Source: QHXW01 sp035297145
GTDB taxonomy: Bacteria; Acidobacteriota; Terriglobia; Bryobacterales; Bryobacteraceae
Assembly (NCBI GenBank): GCA_035297145.1
Contig: DATGZN010000107.1
Span: 7,234-71,233 of the forward strand
Length of the DNA stretch: 64,000 nt
Direction of reading: 5' to 3'
The notes beneath the pieces are model-generated. The model did not search any database. It saw only the letters and a program-made list of their open reading frames with translations, and was not told the origin of the DNA. The position numbers and the translations under genes were made by a program. Positions 43,085 through 51,770 of the stretch are shown here, piece after piece. How positions within the stretch are numbered: position 1 is the stretch's first letter; each line of letters starts with the position of its first letter.

Positions 43085-43828
43085 ATGCGTTACGACTCCA
43101 GGTATCGAACCAGCTATTCCTATTCACGCTTCTTCCCCGTTGGGGTGAAGTGGCTGCTAATTTCCAACATTGCGATCTGGCTGATTTACTTTTTCGCGGC
43201 TCGCACGGAATCGGGCCAGTTCTTTTCGCTGTTGGCGCTTTCTCCACGCGCGGTGCTCGGGCATTTCGCCATCTGGCAGCTTGTCACTTATCTGTTCCTG
43301 CACGATCCGTTCGGATTTGGCCATATTCTGTTCAACATGCTGACGCTTTGGATGTTCGGCGCGGACCTGGAGCGCGACTGGGGCACGAAGCAATTTCTCA
43401 AGTACTACTTCCTGTGCGGCGTTGGCGCGGGTGTTTGCGACATTCTGGCGAACGCGGTCGTGGGCAACTACGATACGCGCACCATCGGAGCGTCGGGCGC
43501 GATCTACGGGCTGCTTCTGGCGTTCGGGATGCTTTACCCGGACCGCATTGTGCTGATGAGCTTTCTTTTCCCGATCAAGGCCAAGTACTTCGTGATGATC
43601 ATGGGGGCAATCGCGTTTCTGAGCTCCATAGGAGGCTCGGGTAGCCGCGTGAGCAACGTGGCGCACCTGGGCGGCATGATTTTCGGGTACTTCTACCTCC
43701 GCACGCGCTTCCTGCGGTTGGACGTTGGCAATATGGTGCGCAAGTATCAGGAATGGAAAATACAACGGGCCAAGAAAAAATTTCAGGTTTACATGCGCAA
43801 GCACGGGCGTGGGCCCTGGGTCAACTAA
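43085..43828 (+). CDS. Rhomboid-family intramembrane serine protease
   Basis: 247 aa, six membrane segments. HILFNMLTLWMFG in the L1/TM2 region, catalytic Ser137 in GASGAIYG and catalytic His194 in NVAHLGGMIFGY form the active dyad. C-terminal cytoplasmic tail rich in Lys/Arg (KYQEWKIQRAKKKFQVYMRKHGRG). The family cleaves membrane proteins within the bilayer; the substrate here is unknown. It precedes the heme operon by 61 nt on the same strand. Confidence 0.93.
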   Translation: MRYDSRYRTSYSYSRFFPVGVKWLLISNIAIWLIYFFAARTESGQFFSLLALSPRAVLGHFAIWQLVTYLFLHDPFGFGHILFNMLTLWMFGADLERDWGTKQFLKYYFLCGVGAGVCDILANAVVGNYDTRTIGASGAIYGLLLAFGMLYPDRIVLMSFLFPIKAKYFVMIMGAIAFLSSIGGSGSRVSNVAHLGGMIFGYFYLRTRFLRLDVGNMVRKYQEWKIQRAKKKFQVYMRKHGRGPWVN

Positions 43829-43889
43829 GCCCTTCTATCCTCGCGATATACTTGAATTTGCACCCCCGGTCCTCACCACATACGTTTGC

Positions 43890-44711
43890 ATGGCCGAAAT
43901 GAGCATCATCTGGCTGCGCGTCGCGGCCGGGCTGTACTCGCTCGGCCTGATCGATTCCATCCTCACCATCACGCAGCGCCGCGCCCACCTGTTTCGCATT
44001 GCGGTGAGCGCGCTGGCTTTGGCGGGCGTATTTCATCTGGTGTCGATCGTAGAACAAGGTACTGCGATCGGACGCTTTCCCGCCAGCGGCTTCTATGAAT
44101 CGATGTCGCTTTGCGCCTTTCTGATTACGGCGCTCTTTCTCTTTGTCTACTGGCGATACCGCCTGGAGAGCCTGGGTGTTTTTATCTTTCCGCTGGTCTT
44201 CATCATGACGCTGGTGGCATCCATGGGGCGGCCAGTCGAAGCGTCCTGGGCGAGCAAGACGGTGCGCGATGCGTGGTTGATGGTGCACGTGGTGCTGGTG
44301 CTGCTAGGGTATGCCGCGTTGCTGTTCACCGCGGTGGCCGCAGTGCTTTACCTGGTGCAAGAGCGGGAATTGAAGCGCAAGAAGCCGCGTAGTTTTTATC
44401 ACCGCCTGCCGCCGCTCGGTACGCTCGACGATCTCATCACCAAGTTCATGAGCTGGGGGTTTGTGTTCATCACGGTGGCGGTCATCGTGGGCAGCGTCTG
44501 GGCGTTCGTGGAGTTCGGCACACGCTGGGTCACCGATCCTAAGATTGCCATTTCGCTTTTCACCTGGGGAATTTACTTGGCGATGGTGTTTCTGCGGGTC
44601 TCCGCCGGTTGGCGGGGGCGTAAGGCGGCCGTGCTCGCCATCACGGCGCTGGGATGCTCGGCCCTGACGTGGGCCGCTCATGCGCAGTTGCAGAGCCTCT
44701 GGTTGCGATGA
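43890..44711 (+). CDS. CcsA/HemX-like membrane protein of the heme cluster
   Basis: 273 aa with eight predicted membrane segments. Carries the CcsA/CcmC-related features: conserved histidines in FHLVSIVEQG and VHVVLVLLGYAALL, and the tail TWGIYLAMVFLRVSAGWRGRKAA. In many bacteria HemX sits with hemA and controls GluTR levels or heme handling. ATG at 43890 is used (MSIIW at 43899 is an alternative). Its stop overlaps the hemA start by ATGA, so it is co-translated with heme biosynthesis. Confidence 0.85.
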   Translation: MAEMSIIWLRVAAGLYSLGLIDSILTITQRRAHLFRIAVSALALAGVFHLVSIVEQGTAIGRFPASGFYESMSLCAFLITALFLFVYWRYRLESLGVFIFPLVFIMTLVASMGRPVEASWASKTVRDAWLMVHVVLVLLGYAALLFTAVAAVLYLVQERELKRKKPRSFYHRLPPLGTLDDLITKFMSWGFVFITVAVIVGSVWAFVEFGTRWVTDPKIAISLFTWGIYLAMVFLRVSAGWRGRKAAVLAITALGCSALTWAAHAQLQSLWLR

Positions 44712-45973
44712 AACTTCTGGTCGCCGGAGTCAGCCACAAGACCGCGCCGGTGGAGGTGCGGGAACGCCTGGCGTTCGCCGAGAGCACGCTGCCCGCGGCG
44801 CTCCACGATCTGACTTCGCGCCAAGGCATCGTCGAAGCGCTGGTGCTCTCCACCTGCAACCGCGTGGAGATTGTAGTTGCCGCTGACGATGCGGTCGATC
44901 CGGTCGCGGCGGTCTGCTCCTTTCTCCAGGAATCACGCGGCGTCACCCCGGATGCCCTGGGCCCGAGCCTTTACCAACACGAGGGCCGCGACGCCATCCA
45001 TCACTTGTTCCGCGTGGCATCCAGCCTCGATTCCATGGTGGTGGGCGAGCCGCAAATTCTGGGCCAGCTCAAGCAAGCTTACGCGCACGCCAAAGCCAAC
45101 GATTGCCTGACCGGCCTGTTGGAAAGCGTCATCTCGCGCGCCTTCAACGTGGCGAAGCGCGTGCGGTCGGAGACGGGCATCGGCCAGATGGCGGTCTCGG
45201 TCAGCTACGCGGCGGTGGAACTGGCGCGGAAAATCTTCGGAACGCTCACGGGGCGCACAGTGATGATCGTCGGCAGCGGCAAAATGTCCGAGCTGGCTGC
45301 GCGTCATTTGCGCGGATCCGGGGCATCGCATATTTTTGTCACCAACCGGACTTACGAACGCGCGCAGGAACTAGCGGCAATTTTCCAGGGCACGCCTGTG
45401 GAATATACGCGCTTCGCCGCCATGCTGCCGGAAGTGGATATCGTCATCACTTCGAGCGGCGCTCCGCACTTTGTCCTCACCCGGGACGAGATGCAGCGAG
45501 TCATCGCCGCTCGCCGCAACAAGCCGATGTTCCTGATCGATATCGCGGTGCCACGAAACGTCGAACCCTCGGTGAACGAGATCGATAACATTTATCTCTA
45601 TGATATCGACGACCTGCAGGAGGTCGTAAACGCGAATCTGCGGGAGCGCATCAAGGAAGCCGATCGCGCGGAAGCGCTGGTTGCCCAAGAAGTCGAACAC
45701 ATGATGGCGCGTCTGAAAGTGCAGGAGATCGCGCCTACCATCGTCAGCCTGCAAGGGCAACTGGAGCAGATTCGCGCTGGAGAGATCGAGCGCGTCCGGC
45801 GCAAGCTGGGACCGCTGACACCGGAACAGGAAGAGGCGCTCGAATCGCTGACGCGCGGAATCATCAACAAGATCGCGCATGGTCCCATATCCGAGCTGCG
45901 GCGGCAGGCCGGGCGGCCTGATGGCGTGCATGTCATCGACGCTATCCGCCAGGTTTTCCATCTGAAAGACTGA
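44708..45973 (+). CDS. hemA: Glutamyl-tRNA reductase
   Basis: 421 aa. Catalytic C50 lies in STCNRVE; the N-terminal GVSHKTAPVEVRERLAF and SLDSMVVGEPQILGQ, the NADPH motif IVGSGKMSELAA near 190, and the C-terminal dimerisation helix (QEIAPTIVSLQGQLEQIR) are complete. It reduces glutamyl-tRNA to glutamate-1-semialdehyde, the committed step of tetrapyrrole synthesis. Overlaps hemX-like and hemC genes. The shared ATGA start is chosen; the frame opens earlier only inside the upstream gene. Confidence 0.95.
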   Translation: MKLLVAGVSHKTAPVEVRERLAFAESTLPAALHDLTSRQGIVEALVLSTCNRVEIVVAADDAVDPVAAVCSFLQESRGVTPDALGPSLYQHEGRDAIHHLFRVASSLDSMVVGEPQILGQLKQAYAHAKANDCLTGLLESVISRAFNVAKRVRSETGIGQMAVSVSYAAVELARKIFGTLTGRTVMIVGSGKMSELAARHLRGSGASHIFVTNRTYERAQELAAIFQGTPVEYTRFAAMLPEVDIVITSSGAPHFVLTRDEMQRVIAARRNKPMFLIDIAVPRNVEPSVNEIDNIYLYDIDDLQEVVNANLRERIKEADRAEALVAQEVEHMMARLKVQEIAPTIVSLQGQLEQIRAGEIERVRRKLGPLTPEQEEALESLTRGIINKIAHGPISELRRQAGRPDGVHVIDAIRQVFHLKD

Positions 45974-46893
45974 TGCTGGTAATCGGCTCGCGCGGTTCAC
46001 AACTGGCGCTGTGGCAAGCCAAATGGATTGCCGCGCGGCTCGCGGAACTCGGCCATGACACGCGCATCGAGATCATCAAGACTACCGGCGACAAGATCAC
46101 AGATGTTCCGCTGGCCAAGGTCGGTACCAAGGGGCTGTTCACCAAGGAGATTGAGGAAGCGCTGCTCGATGGGCGCATCGATCTGGCAATCCACAGCCTG
46201 AAGGATCTGCCCACTGAAGTCCCGGCTGGATTGGCGCTCGCGGCGTTTCCCGAACGCGAAGATCCGCGTGACGCCATGGTGGGTGCGCATTTGAGCGATC
46301 TGCCAGCAGGGGCGAAGGTCGGGACAAGTTCGTTGCGGCGGGCCGCGCAGTTGCGGGTGGCCCGGCCGGATCTCGTGATCGAGTCGGTCCGAGGGAATCT
46401 CGACACACGCGTGCGCAAACTGGATGAGGGCCAGTATCGCGCGATTGTCCTCGCCACGGCAGGACTGACGCGGTTGGGATGGGCGCACCGCATTGCGGAG
46501 ATTCTTTCACCGGACGTCATGTGTCCGGCAGTGGGGCAGGGAGCGCTGGCAGTAGAGACTTGTGTAGAGGGCGAAGCGACCGCTATTTGCGCCGTATTGG
46601 ACCACGCCGCCACGCGCACGGCTGTAACGGCGGAACGGGCGGTGCTGGCGGCGTTGGGCGGCGGTTGCCAGGTACCTATCGGCGCACATGCGGTTGTTGA
46701 GGGAGATATGTTGCGGCTTGCCGGTGTGGTGATCGCACCGGATGGGTCGCGGGCCGTTCGAAAAAACGGCCAAGGCGCGGCGGCTGACGCTGAGGAGATT
46801 GGCAAGCGCGTGGGCCAGGCGTTGCTGGAGGATGGCGCGCGCCAGATTCTCGAACAGGTGTACGAGACAGCGGTCAGGGATTCGGCCGTATGA
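45973..46893 (+). CDS. hemC: Porphobilinogen deaminase (hydroxymethylbilane synthase)
   Basis: 306 aa. Seen: IGSRGSQLALWQAKW, KTTGDKI, the lysine/arginine-rich substrate site FTKEIEEALLDGRIDLAIHSLKD-like segment, GTSSLRRAAQLR, RGNLDTR and the dipyrromethane-cofactor cysteine C232 in GGGCQVPIGA. It polymerises four porphobilinogens into hydroxymethylbilane. Start codon shares one base with the hemA stop. Confidence 0.95.
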   Translation: MLVIGSRGSQLALWQAKWIAARLAELGHDTRIEIIKTTGDKITDVPLAKVGTKGLFTKEIEEALLDGRIDLAIHSLKDLPTEVPAGLALAAFPEREDPRDAMVGAHLSDLPAGAKVGTSSLRRAAQLRVARPDLVIESVRGNLDTRVRKLDEGQYRAIVLATAGLTRLGWAHRIAEILSPDVMCPAVGQGALAVETCVEGEATAICAVLDHAATRTAVTAERAVLAALGGGCQVPIGAHAVVEGDMLRLAGVVIAPDGSRAVRKNGQGAAADAEEIGKRVGQALLEDGARQILEQVYETAVRDSAV

Positions 46894-48377
46894 AGCCTGT
46901 CTATCTGGTGGGGGCCGGGCCGGGCGATCCGGAACTGATCACTTGCAAAGGCCGCGATGTTCTGGCGCGCGCCGACGCGGTGTTTCACGATCACCTTGCG
47001 AACGAAGCGCTGCTACGTCTTGCGCCCGCACAAGCGGAGCTGATCTACGTTGGTAAGAAAAAATCCGAGCATGCGTTCTCCCAGGAAGAGATATGCCGGA
47101 TGATGATCGAGCGCGTCCGACGCGGGTTAAGTGTAGTCCGGCTCAAGGGTGGTGACCCGTTCATGTTCGGGCGCGGAGGCGAAGAGGCGGAAGCGCTGGC
47201 GGACGCCGGAATTCCGTTTGAAGTGGTACCAGGGGTCACATCGCCGCTGGGAATTGCCGCGTACAGCGGCGTTCCGCTGACCCATCGCGCGCACACCTCC
47301 GTGGTGACATTCGTGACGGGCCACGAGGTGGCGAGCATCGACTGGGCCAAAGTCGGACAGTCGGAAACGCTCGTGATCTTCATGGGGTTGACCGTGTTCG
47401 ACGAGATCGCGCGCGAGATCATGGCGCGCGGGCGATCGCCGGAAACGCCCGCTATCGCCGTCCGGTGGGGCACGCGGCCCGACCAGGAAACCGTCGCGGG
47501 TACGCTGGCCACGCTGCCGCGGCAGATCCAGGAGCATGGATTGAAGCCGCCGGCAACCATCATCGTCGGTGAAGTGGTTCGGCTGCGCGAAAAACTGAAC
47601 TGGTTTGAGCGGCTGCCCTTGTTTGGACGGCGCATCGTAGTGACGCGGGCTCGTGAGCAGGCGGACGCGCTTGGCGCGAAGCTCCGCGCGATCGGAGCGG
47701 ATGTGATTGAGATGCCGACCATCGAGATCGTGGCGGCGTCAGACTATGCGCCGCTTGACCGCGCCGTCACGGAGCTGCCGAGCTACGACTGGCTGATCTT
47801 CACCAGCGTCAACGGCGTACGTTTCTTCCTCGAACGACTGGATCGCTCGCAACAGGACCTGCGCGCTCTCCGGGCACGGATTTGCGCCATCGGAGACGCA
47901 ACCAAGCAGGCGCTTGAGGTGCTGCACCTGAAAGTCGACGTTTTGGGAGAAGAGTTCGTCGCGGAAAGCCTCGTCGAAGCCTTGTCCAAATTCGATCTAG
48001 CCGGAAAGCGTGTTTTGTTGCCGCGTGCTTCCGTGGCGCGAGACGTATTGCCACGCGCTCTGCGCGATCGCGGGGCGTGCGTAGATGTCGTGGAAGCGTA
48101 CCGAACAATCATCCCGGAATCTGCTGCGCGGCAGGCCGAACAGATTTTCGGCGGATCGCGCAAGCCGGACTGGATCACGTTCACCAGTTCATCCACCGTG
48201 CAGAATTTCGTGCAGGCCGCCGGAGCGAATGCACTCGAAGGTGTGAAGGTAGGGTCCATCGGACCGGTAACCACGGCAACCGCGAAGAAGGTGGGCGTGG
48301 CGGTCGCGGTTGAAGCGAGTCCCTACACTACGGATGGGCTGATAGCGGCGATTGTGAAGGCGGTCACCGCAACCTGA
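46890..48377 (+). CDS. Bifunctional uroporphyrinogen-III C-methyltransferase / uroporphyrinogen-III synthase
   Basis: 495 aa. Residues 1-245 are SUMT/CobA: VYLVGAGPGDPELIT at the start, VVRLKGGDPFMFGRGGEE near 85 and VVPGVTSPLGIAAYSGVPLTHR near 115. Residues about 250-495 are HemD: RRIVVTRAREQADALGAKLR, DWLIFTSVNGVRFFLE and WITFTSSSTVQNF. One chain therefore closes the ring and methylates it to precorrin-2, feeding heme, siroheme or B12. ATGA overlap with hemC. Such fusions are known in several phyla. Its end overlaps the convergent DUF309 gene by 14 nt. Confidence 0.94.
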   Translation: MKPVYLVGAGPGDPELITCKGRDVLARADAVFHDHLANEALLRLAPAQAELIYVGKKKSEHAFSQEEICRMMIERVRRGLSVVRLKGGDPFMFGRGGEEAEALADAGIPFEVVPGVTSPLGIAAYSGVPLTHRAHTSVVTFVTGHEVASIDWAKVGQSETLVIFMGLTVFDEIAREIMARGRSPETPAIAVRWGTRPDQETVAGTLATLPRQIQEHGLKPPATIIVGEVVRLREKLNWFERLPLFGRRIVVTRAREQADALGAKLRAIGADVIEMPTIEIVAASDYAPLDRAVTELPSYDWLIFTSVNGVRFFLERLDRSQQDLRALRARICAIGDATKQALEVLHLKVDVLGEEFVAESLVEALSKFDLAGKRVLLPRASVARDVLPRALRDRGACVDVVEAYRTIIPESAARQAEQIFGGSRKPDWITFTSSSTVQNFVQAAGANALEGVKVGSIGPVTTATAKKVGVAVAVEASPYTTDGLIAAIVKAVTAT

Positions 48378-48702
48378 TCCTCGGGAACTCTCCCATTTCC
48401 TCCCCCCGCTGAATCCGCTCCAGCGCCTCCGACGCCTCCCGGTACAGGTCCCCCGTGCACACCCCTTCAGACTCCGGCAAATATCCCGCCAGCTTCTTCA
48501 GCCCTTTCCGCAACTGACGCCCTGCGCCGACCCGGTTTCCGCGCTGCACATGATAGAACGCCACCGCTATGTGGATGATGCTTTGCAGAAAAAGACGGCG
48601 CGGGCCGCGCTCCGGTGTCCAGATTTCCTCCAGCGCTTCGTGGCACTCGAAGAAAGCGCAGCGATTGAAGAGATCAATCCCGTGGTCGAGCGGGTGCTTC
48701 AC
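48364..48702 (-). CDS. DUF309-domain protein
   Basis: 112 aa. Motif FFECHEALEEIW near 15 and FLQSIIHIAVAFYHVQRGN near 40, the hallmark of DUF309, a small all-helical family with conserved His/Glu that may bind metal. GTG at 48702 is chosen because it makes a GTGA overlap with the epimerase stop; ATG at 48726 is the alternative. Function unknown. Confidence 0.8.
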   Translation of the reverse strand: MKHPLDHGIDLFNRCAFFECHEALEEIWTPERGPRRLFLQSIIHIAVAFYHVQRGNRVGAGRQLRKGLKKLAGYLPESEGVCTGDLYREASEALERIQRGEEMGEFPRIRLR

Positions 48703-49643
48703 TTCCGCGGACGCGCGCGGAACCATTCGAGCGTCAGGCGTAGGCCTTCTTCGAATGTGAACCGCGGAGAGTAGCCGAGCTGAGTGCACGCCGCCGTTGT
48801 ATCGGCCTGCGAATCGCGGACATCGCCGGGACGGGGCGGGCCGTACACGGCCGGAATTTGCACACCTTCAAACTGCTGTAGCAGCTCCCACGCCCGATTC
48901 AGCGTAATGCGGCCGCCATTGCCACCGTTGAAAACGCGTCCGGAAACTCCGCGGGCACATGCCGCTTTGAGATTCAGATTTACCACGTCCTCAACATAAG
49001 TGAAATCGCGCGACTGCTCACCATCGCCGTAGATACTGGGCGGCCGGCGCTCGAGAATCGCGCCGATAAACAAAGACAACACGCCGGAATAGGGGCTGGA
49101 CGGGTCCTGTCGCGGGCCGAAAACGTTGAAGTAGCGTAACGCAATTGTGTCCAGGCCGAAACAGTCCGCGAAAACACTGGAGTAGTACTCGCCCAAGAGC
49201 TTCTGCACCGCGTATGGCGACTTGGGCCGCGGGTTCATGGTCTCGACCTTCGGCAACACGGCCGTGTCCCCATACACCGACGACGAAGCAGCATAAACCA
49301 CGCGCCCAACCTTGCCTGCTACGGCGGCGCGCAGCACCTTGAACGTACCGTCGACGTTCACCTCGTGCGATGGCACAGGGTCCTGGATCGACCGCGGCAC
49401 AGAGGGAATTGCGGCCTCATGGAAAACAACATCGGCGCCACGCAGGATAGGCGCGATGGAGTCGTAATCACGGATGTCGACGTGGTGTAACTCGACCGCC
49501 GTGCGCACTTCATCCAGATTTTCCGCATGCCCGGTGAGCAGATTGTCGATGACAACTACCTTGGACGCGCCTTCGCGCAACAGACCGCGCACTAGCGCCG
49601 AGCCAATAAAGCCGGCGCCTCCCGTAACTACGTATTTACTCAT
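48699..49643 (-). CDS. NAD-dependent epimerase/dehydratase (UDP-sugar 4-epimerase-like)
   Basis: 314 aa, extended SDR. GGAGFIGSALVRGL at 7-20 binds NAD; the catalytic S-x-Y-x3-K region is SSSVYGD followed by YAVQKLLGEYY, i.e. Tyr and Lys in place. The C-terminal FNGGNGGRITLNRAWELL is typical of UDP-glucose 4-epimerase/dTDP-glucose-type enzymes. It is coupled to the upstream TIM-barrel gene by ATGA and to DUF309 downstream, making a three-gene operon possibly serving surface-sugar synthesis. Confidence 0.9.
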   Translation of the reverse strand: MSKYVVTGGAGFIGSALVRGLLREGASKVVVIDNLLTGHAENLDEVRTAVELHHVDIRDYDSIAPILRGADVVFHEAAIPSVPRSIQDPVPSHEVNVDGTFKVLRAAVAGKVGRVVYAASSSVYGDTAVLPKVETMNPRPKSPYAVQKLLGEYYSSVFADCFGLDTIALRYFNVFGPRQDPSSPYSGVLSLFIGAILERRPPSIYGDGEQSRDFTYVEDVVNLNLKAACARGVSGRVFNGGNGGRITLNRAWELLQQFEGVQIPAVYGPPRPGDVRDSQADTTAACTQLGYSPRFTFEEGLRLTLEWFRARPRK

Positions 49644-50479
49644 ACAGGCAGCCTGGCGATTTCCGATTCGAGATAACGGAGGGAGTCATTCGCCAACTTC
49701 TCCGCTCCCGGACTGAAGTCGAACGCCTCCAGCGAAATCCAACCCGGGTATTTGTGCTTTCTCAGCACGCTCAAAATGGGCTTGAAGTCGTAGGAACCCG
49801 CGCCGCAATGGCGCCCGTCCAGCTCGTTGACGTGCACATGCCGGATCAGGTCGTAGTGCCGCTCGAGCAAAACGTCGTGAGGCGCGACCTCATCGATGGC
49901 ATTGTGTGAATCGAACATCGTTCGCACGCCCGGGCTATCGATCTCGCGCACGATCGCTGCGGCTTCATCGAGGGTTTGCACCACGTCGCATTGCCCGATG
50001 GGAAGCGCCTCCACCAGAATGGTGACGCCGCGCTCGGCGGCATCGGGCGCGACTCCGGCGAGGCCATCCATGTAATGCTGCGTTGCCTGTTCACGGCTGA
50101 GGCCGCCCGTTGTGGAGCGCTGGTTCGGCGAGCCGAAAACCATGACCCCGCCTGGACCCAGATCCGCGCAGAGATCGATCAGGTTGCGGATATGCTGCCA
50201 GCTTTTCGTGCGCAAGGCGGTATCGGGCGTGGTGACGTGCAGGCCCTTCGGACTTACCATCAGCCAGTGCAGCCCGGCGAAGCGCAGGCCCTCGGACTCG
50301 GTGATCGACCGATACTCGCGGCGCGCGGCGGGCGGTATAGCCGCCGGATCCTCGGCCAGCGTGAACGGTGCGATCTCGATGCCATCGTATCCGGCTTTGC
50401 GAATGGCGCGGCACGCATCGGCGAATCGAAACTTCTCAAAGGCCTCGTTGCAAATCGCCTGCCGAAATCGATATATCAT
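49640..50479 (-). CDS. Sugar-phosphate isomerase/epimerase-like TIM-barrel protein
   Basis: 279 aa, xylose-isomerase-like/AP-endonuclease-2 fold, cytoplasmic. Metal-binding residues in ILVEALP, MFDSHNAIDE, HVHVNELDGRHCGAG and ISLEAFDF. ATG at 50479 is used since the longer frame to 50647 carries Arg-rich residues unlike the family. It diverges from the Tat-exported Gfo/Idh/MocA gene at 50576. The reaction cannot be named from sequence alone. Confidence 0.87.
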   Translation of the reverse strand: MIYRFRQAICNEAFEKFRFADACRAIRKAGYDGIEIAPFTLAEDPAAIPPAARREYRSITESEGLRFAGLHWLMVSPKGLHVTTPDTALRTKSWQHIRNLIDLCADLGPGGVMVFGSPNQRSTTGGLSREQATQHYMDGLAGVAPDAAERGVTILVEALPIGQCDVVQTLDEAAAIVREIDSPGVRTMFDSHNAIDEVAPHDVLLERHYDLIRHVHVNELDGRHCGAGSYDFKPILSVLRKHKYPGWISLEAFDFSPGAEKLANDSLRYLESEIARLPV

Positions 50480-50575
50480 GCCAAAACAATTCAGTGTAGC
50501 GGGTTTTTGAAAAATGCACAGACGGTTGACGCGCTGCCGTGCGCGTAGCAGTACACTGGTTCGGGAGCAAAACCA

Positions 50576-51697
50576 ATGCGCCAATCGATTACTCGTCGCG
50601 GGCTGATCGCCATGGGGGCAACCGGACCGTTGTTGATGAAATCGCAAACCGTGCGGGGGGCGCAGGCCAATTCCGCGCTTTCCGTGGGGTTGATCGGCTG
50701 CGGGCGCCGTGGAACATATGTCAGCGGGCTATTCACCAAGAACGAATTCGCCCGGATCGCCGCTGTCTGCGACATCTACGACGACCAGTTGGCTGCCGCC
50801 ACGCAGAAATTCTCCGGGGCGCGCACTTTCAAGAACTATCACGACCTGCTGGCCAGTGACGTCGATGCCGTTTACATCGCCACGCCGCCCTACCTGCATC
50901 CGGAGCACTTCGAAGCCGCCGTACAGTCGCGCAAGCACATTTTCATGGAGAAGCCCGCGGGCGTCGATCCAGCCGGTTGCCGGCGCGTCGTGGCAGCGGC
51001 GAAGCAGGCGGACCCGCGCAAGCGCATCTCGGTGGATTACCAACAGCGCTACGGCAAGGACTACCGAAAGGCGTATGAAATAGTACATTCAGGTGAGCTG
51101 GGAGATATCAAGATGGTGCGTGCTTCGTGGCTGGGCGGCGGCTTGCCGGTACGCGAAGGCGTACCCAACAACGAAGAGCAGATGCGCAACTGGCTGTTCT
51201 ATCGCGAACGATCCGGCGACATCATCGTCGAACAGAACTGCCACAACATCGACGTTGTGAACTGGTTCATGGGCACGCATCCCATGCGCGCGTTCGGCTA
51301 TGGCGGCCGGCAGGTGCGAAACAATATTGGAAACATACTAGATAACCTTGCCGCGACGTTTCACTTCGAAAATGGCGTCATCTTCAGCTACAGCGCCAAC
51401 CAATTCTCAACCGGCGGATTCGCCGACGTCTCCGAAACCTTCATCTGCGAGCGCGGAGCCATCAATACTTCCCGAAAAGGGGTCAAAATCTATCGGAATA
51501 AGGCGAATCCCCCAGAGGAAATCGTGACCCAGGGAGACATTACGCAGGAAGCAGTGAACGAATTCGTCGAAGGCGCGCGCGCGGGAAAACTCGAAAACGC
51601 CGCTTTCACTGCGTCAGAAAGTACCATGAGTGCCATATTGGCACGCGAATCCATTTACAGCGGTAGGGAGATTACGTGGGAACAATTGAATAATTAA
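50576..51697 (+). CDS. Tat-exported Gfo/Idh/MocA-family oxidoreductase
   Basis: 373 aa. Tat signal ITRRGLIAMGATGPLLM, then VGLIGCGRRGTYVSGLF (cofactor motif), YIATPPYLHPEHFEAAVQ, MEKPAGVD and a C-terminal domain with EQNCHNIDVVNWFMG. Export with bound NAD(P) by Tat is characteristic of glucose-fructose-oxidoreductase-like proteins, here probably acting on sugars or glycosides in the periplasm. The 73 nt downstream show no gene. Confidence 0.9.
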   Translation: MRQSITRRGLIAMGATGPLLMKSQTVRGAQANSALSVGLIGCGRRGTYVSGLFTKNEFARIAAVCDIYDDQLAAATQKFSGARTFKNYHDLLASDVDAVYIATPPYLHPEHFEAAVQSRKHIFMEKPAGVDPAGCRRVVAAAKQADPRKRISVDYQQRYGKDYRKAYEIVHSGELGDIKMVRASWLGGGLPVREGVPNNEEQMRNWLFYRERSGDIIVEQNCHNIDVVNWFMGTHPMRAFGYGGRQVRNNIGNILDNLAATFHFENGVIFSYSANQFSTGGFADVSETFICERGAINTSRKGVKIYRNKANPPEEIVTQGDITQEAVNEFVEGARAGKLENAAFTASESTMSAILARESIYSGREITWEQLNN

Positions 51698-51770
51698 GCA
51701 ATAAAAGGAAGTACTACGAGTACTTTTCCTGGATACAGAACTGCATATGAGCGGATAGAATAGCACTTCG

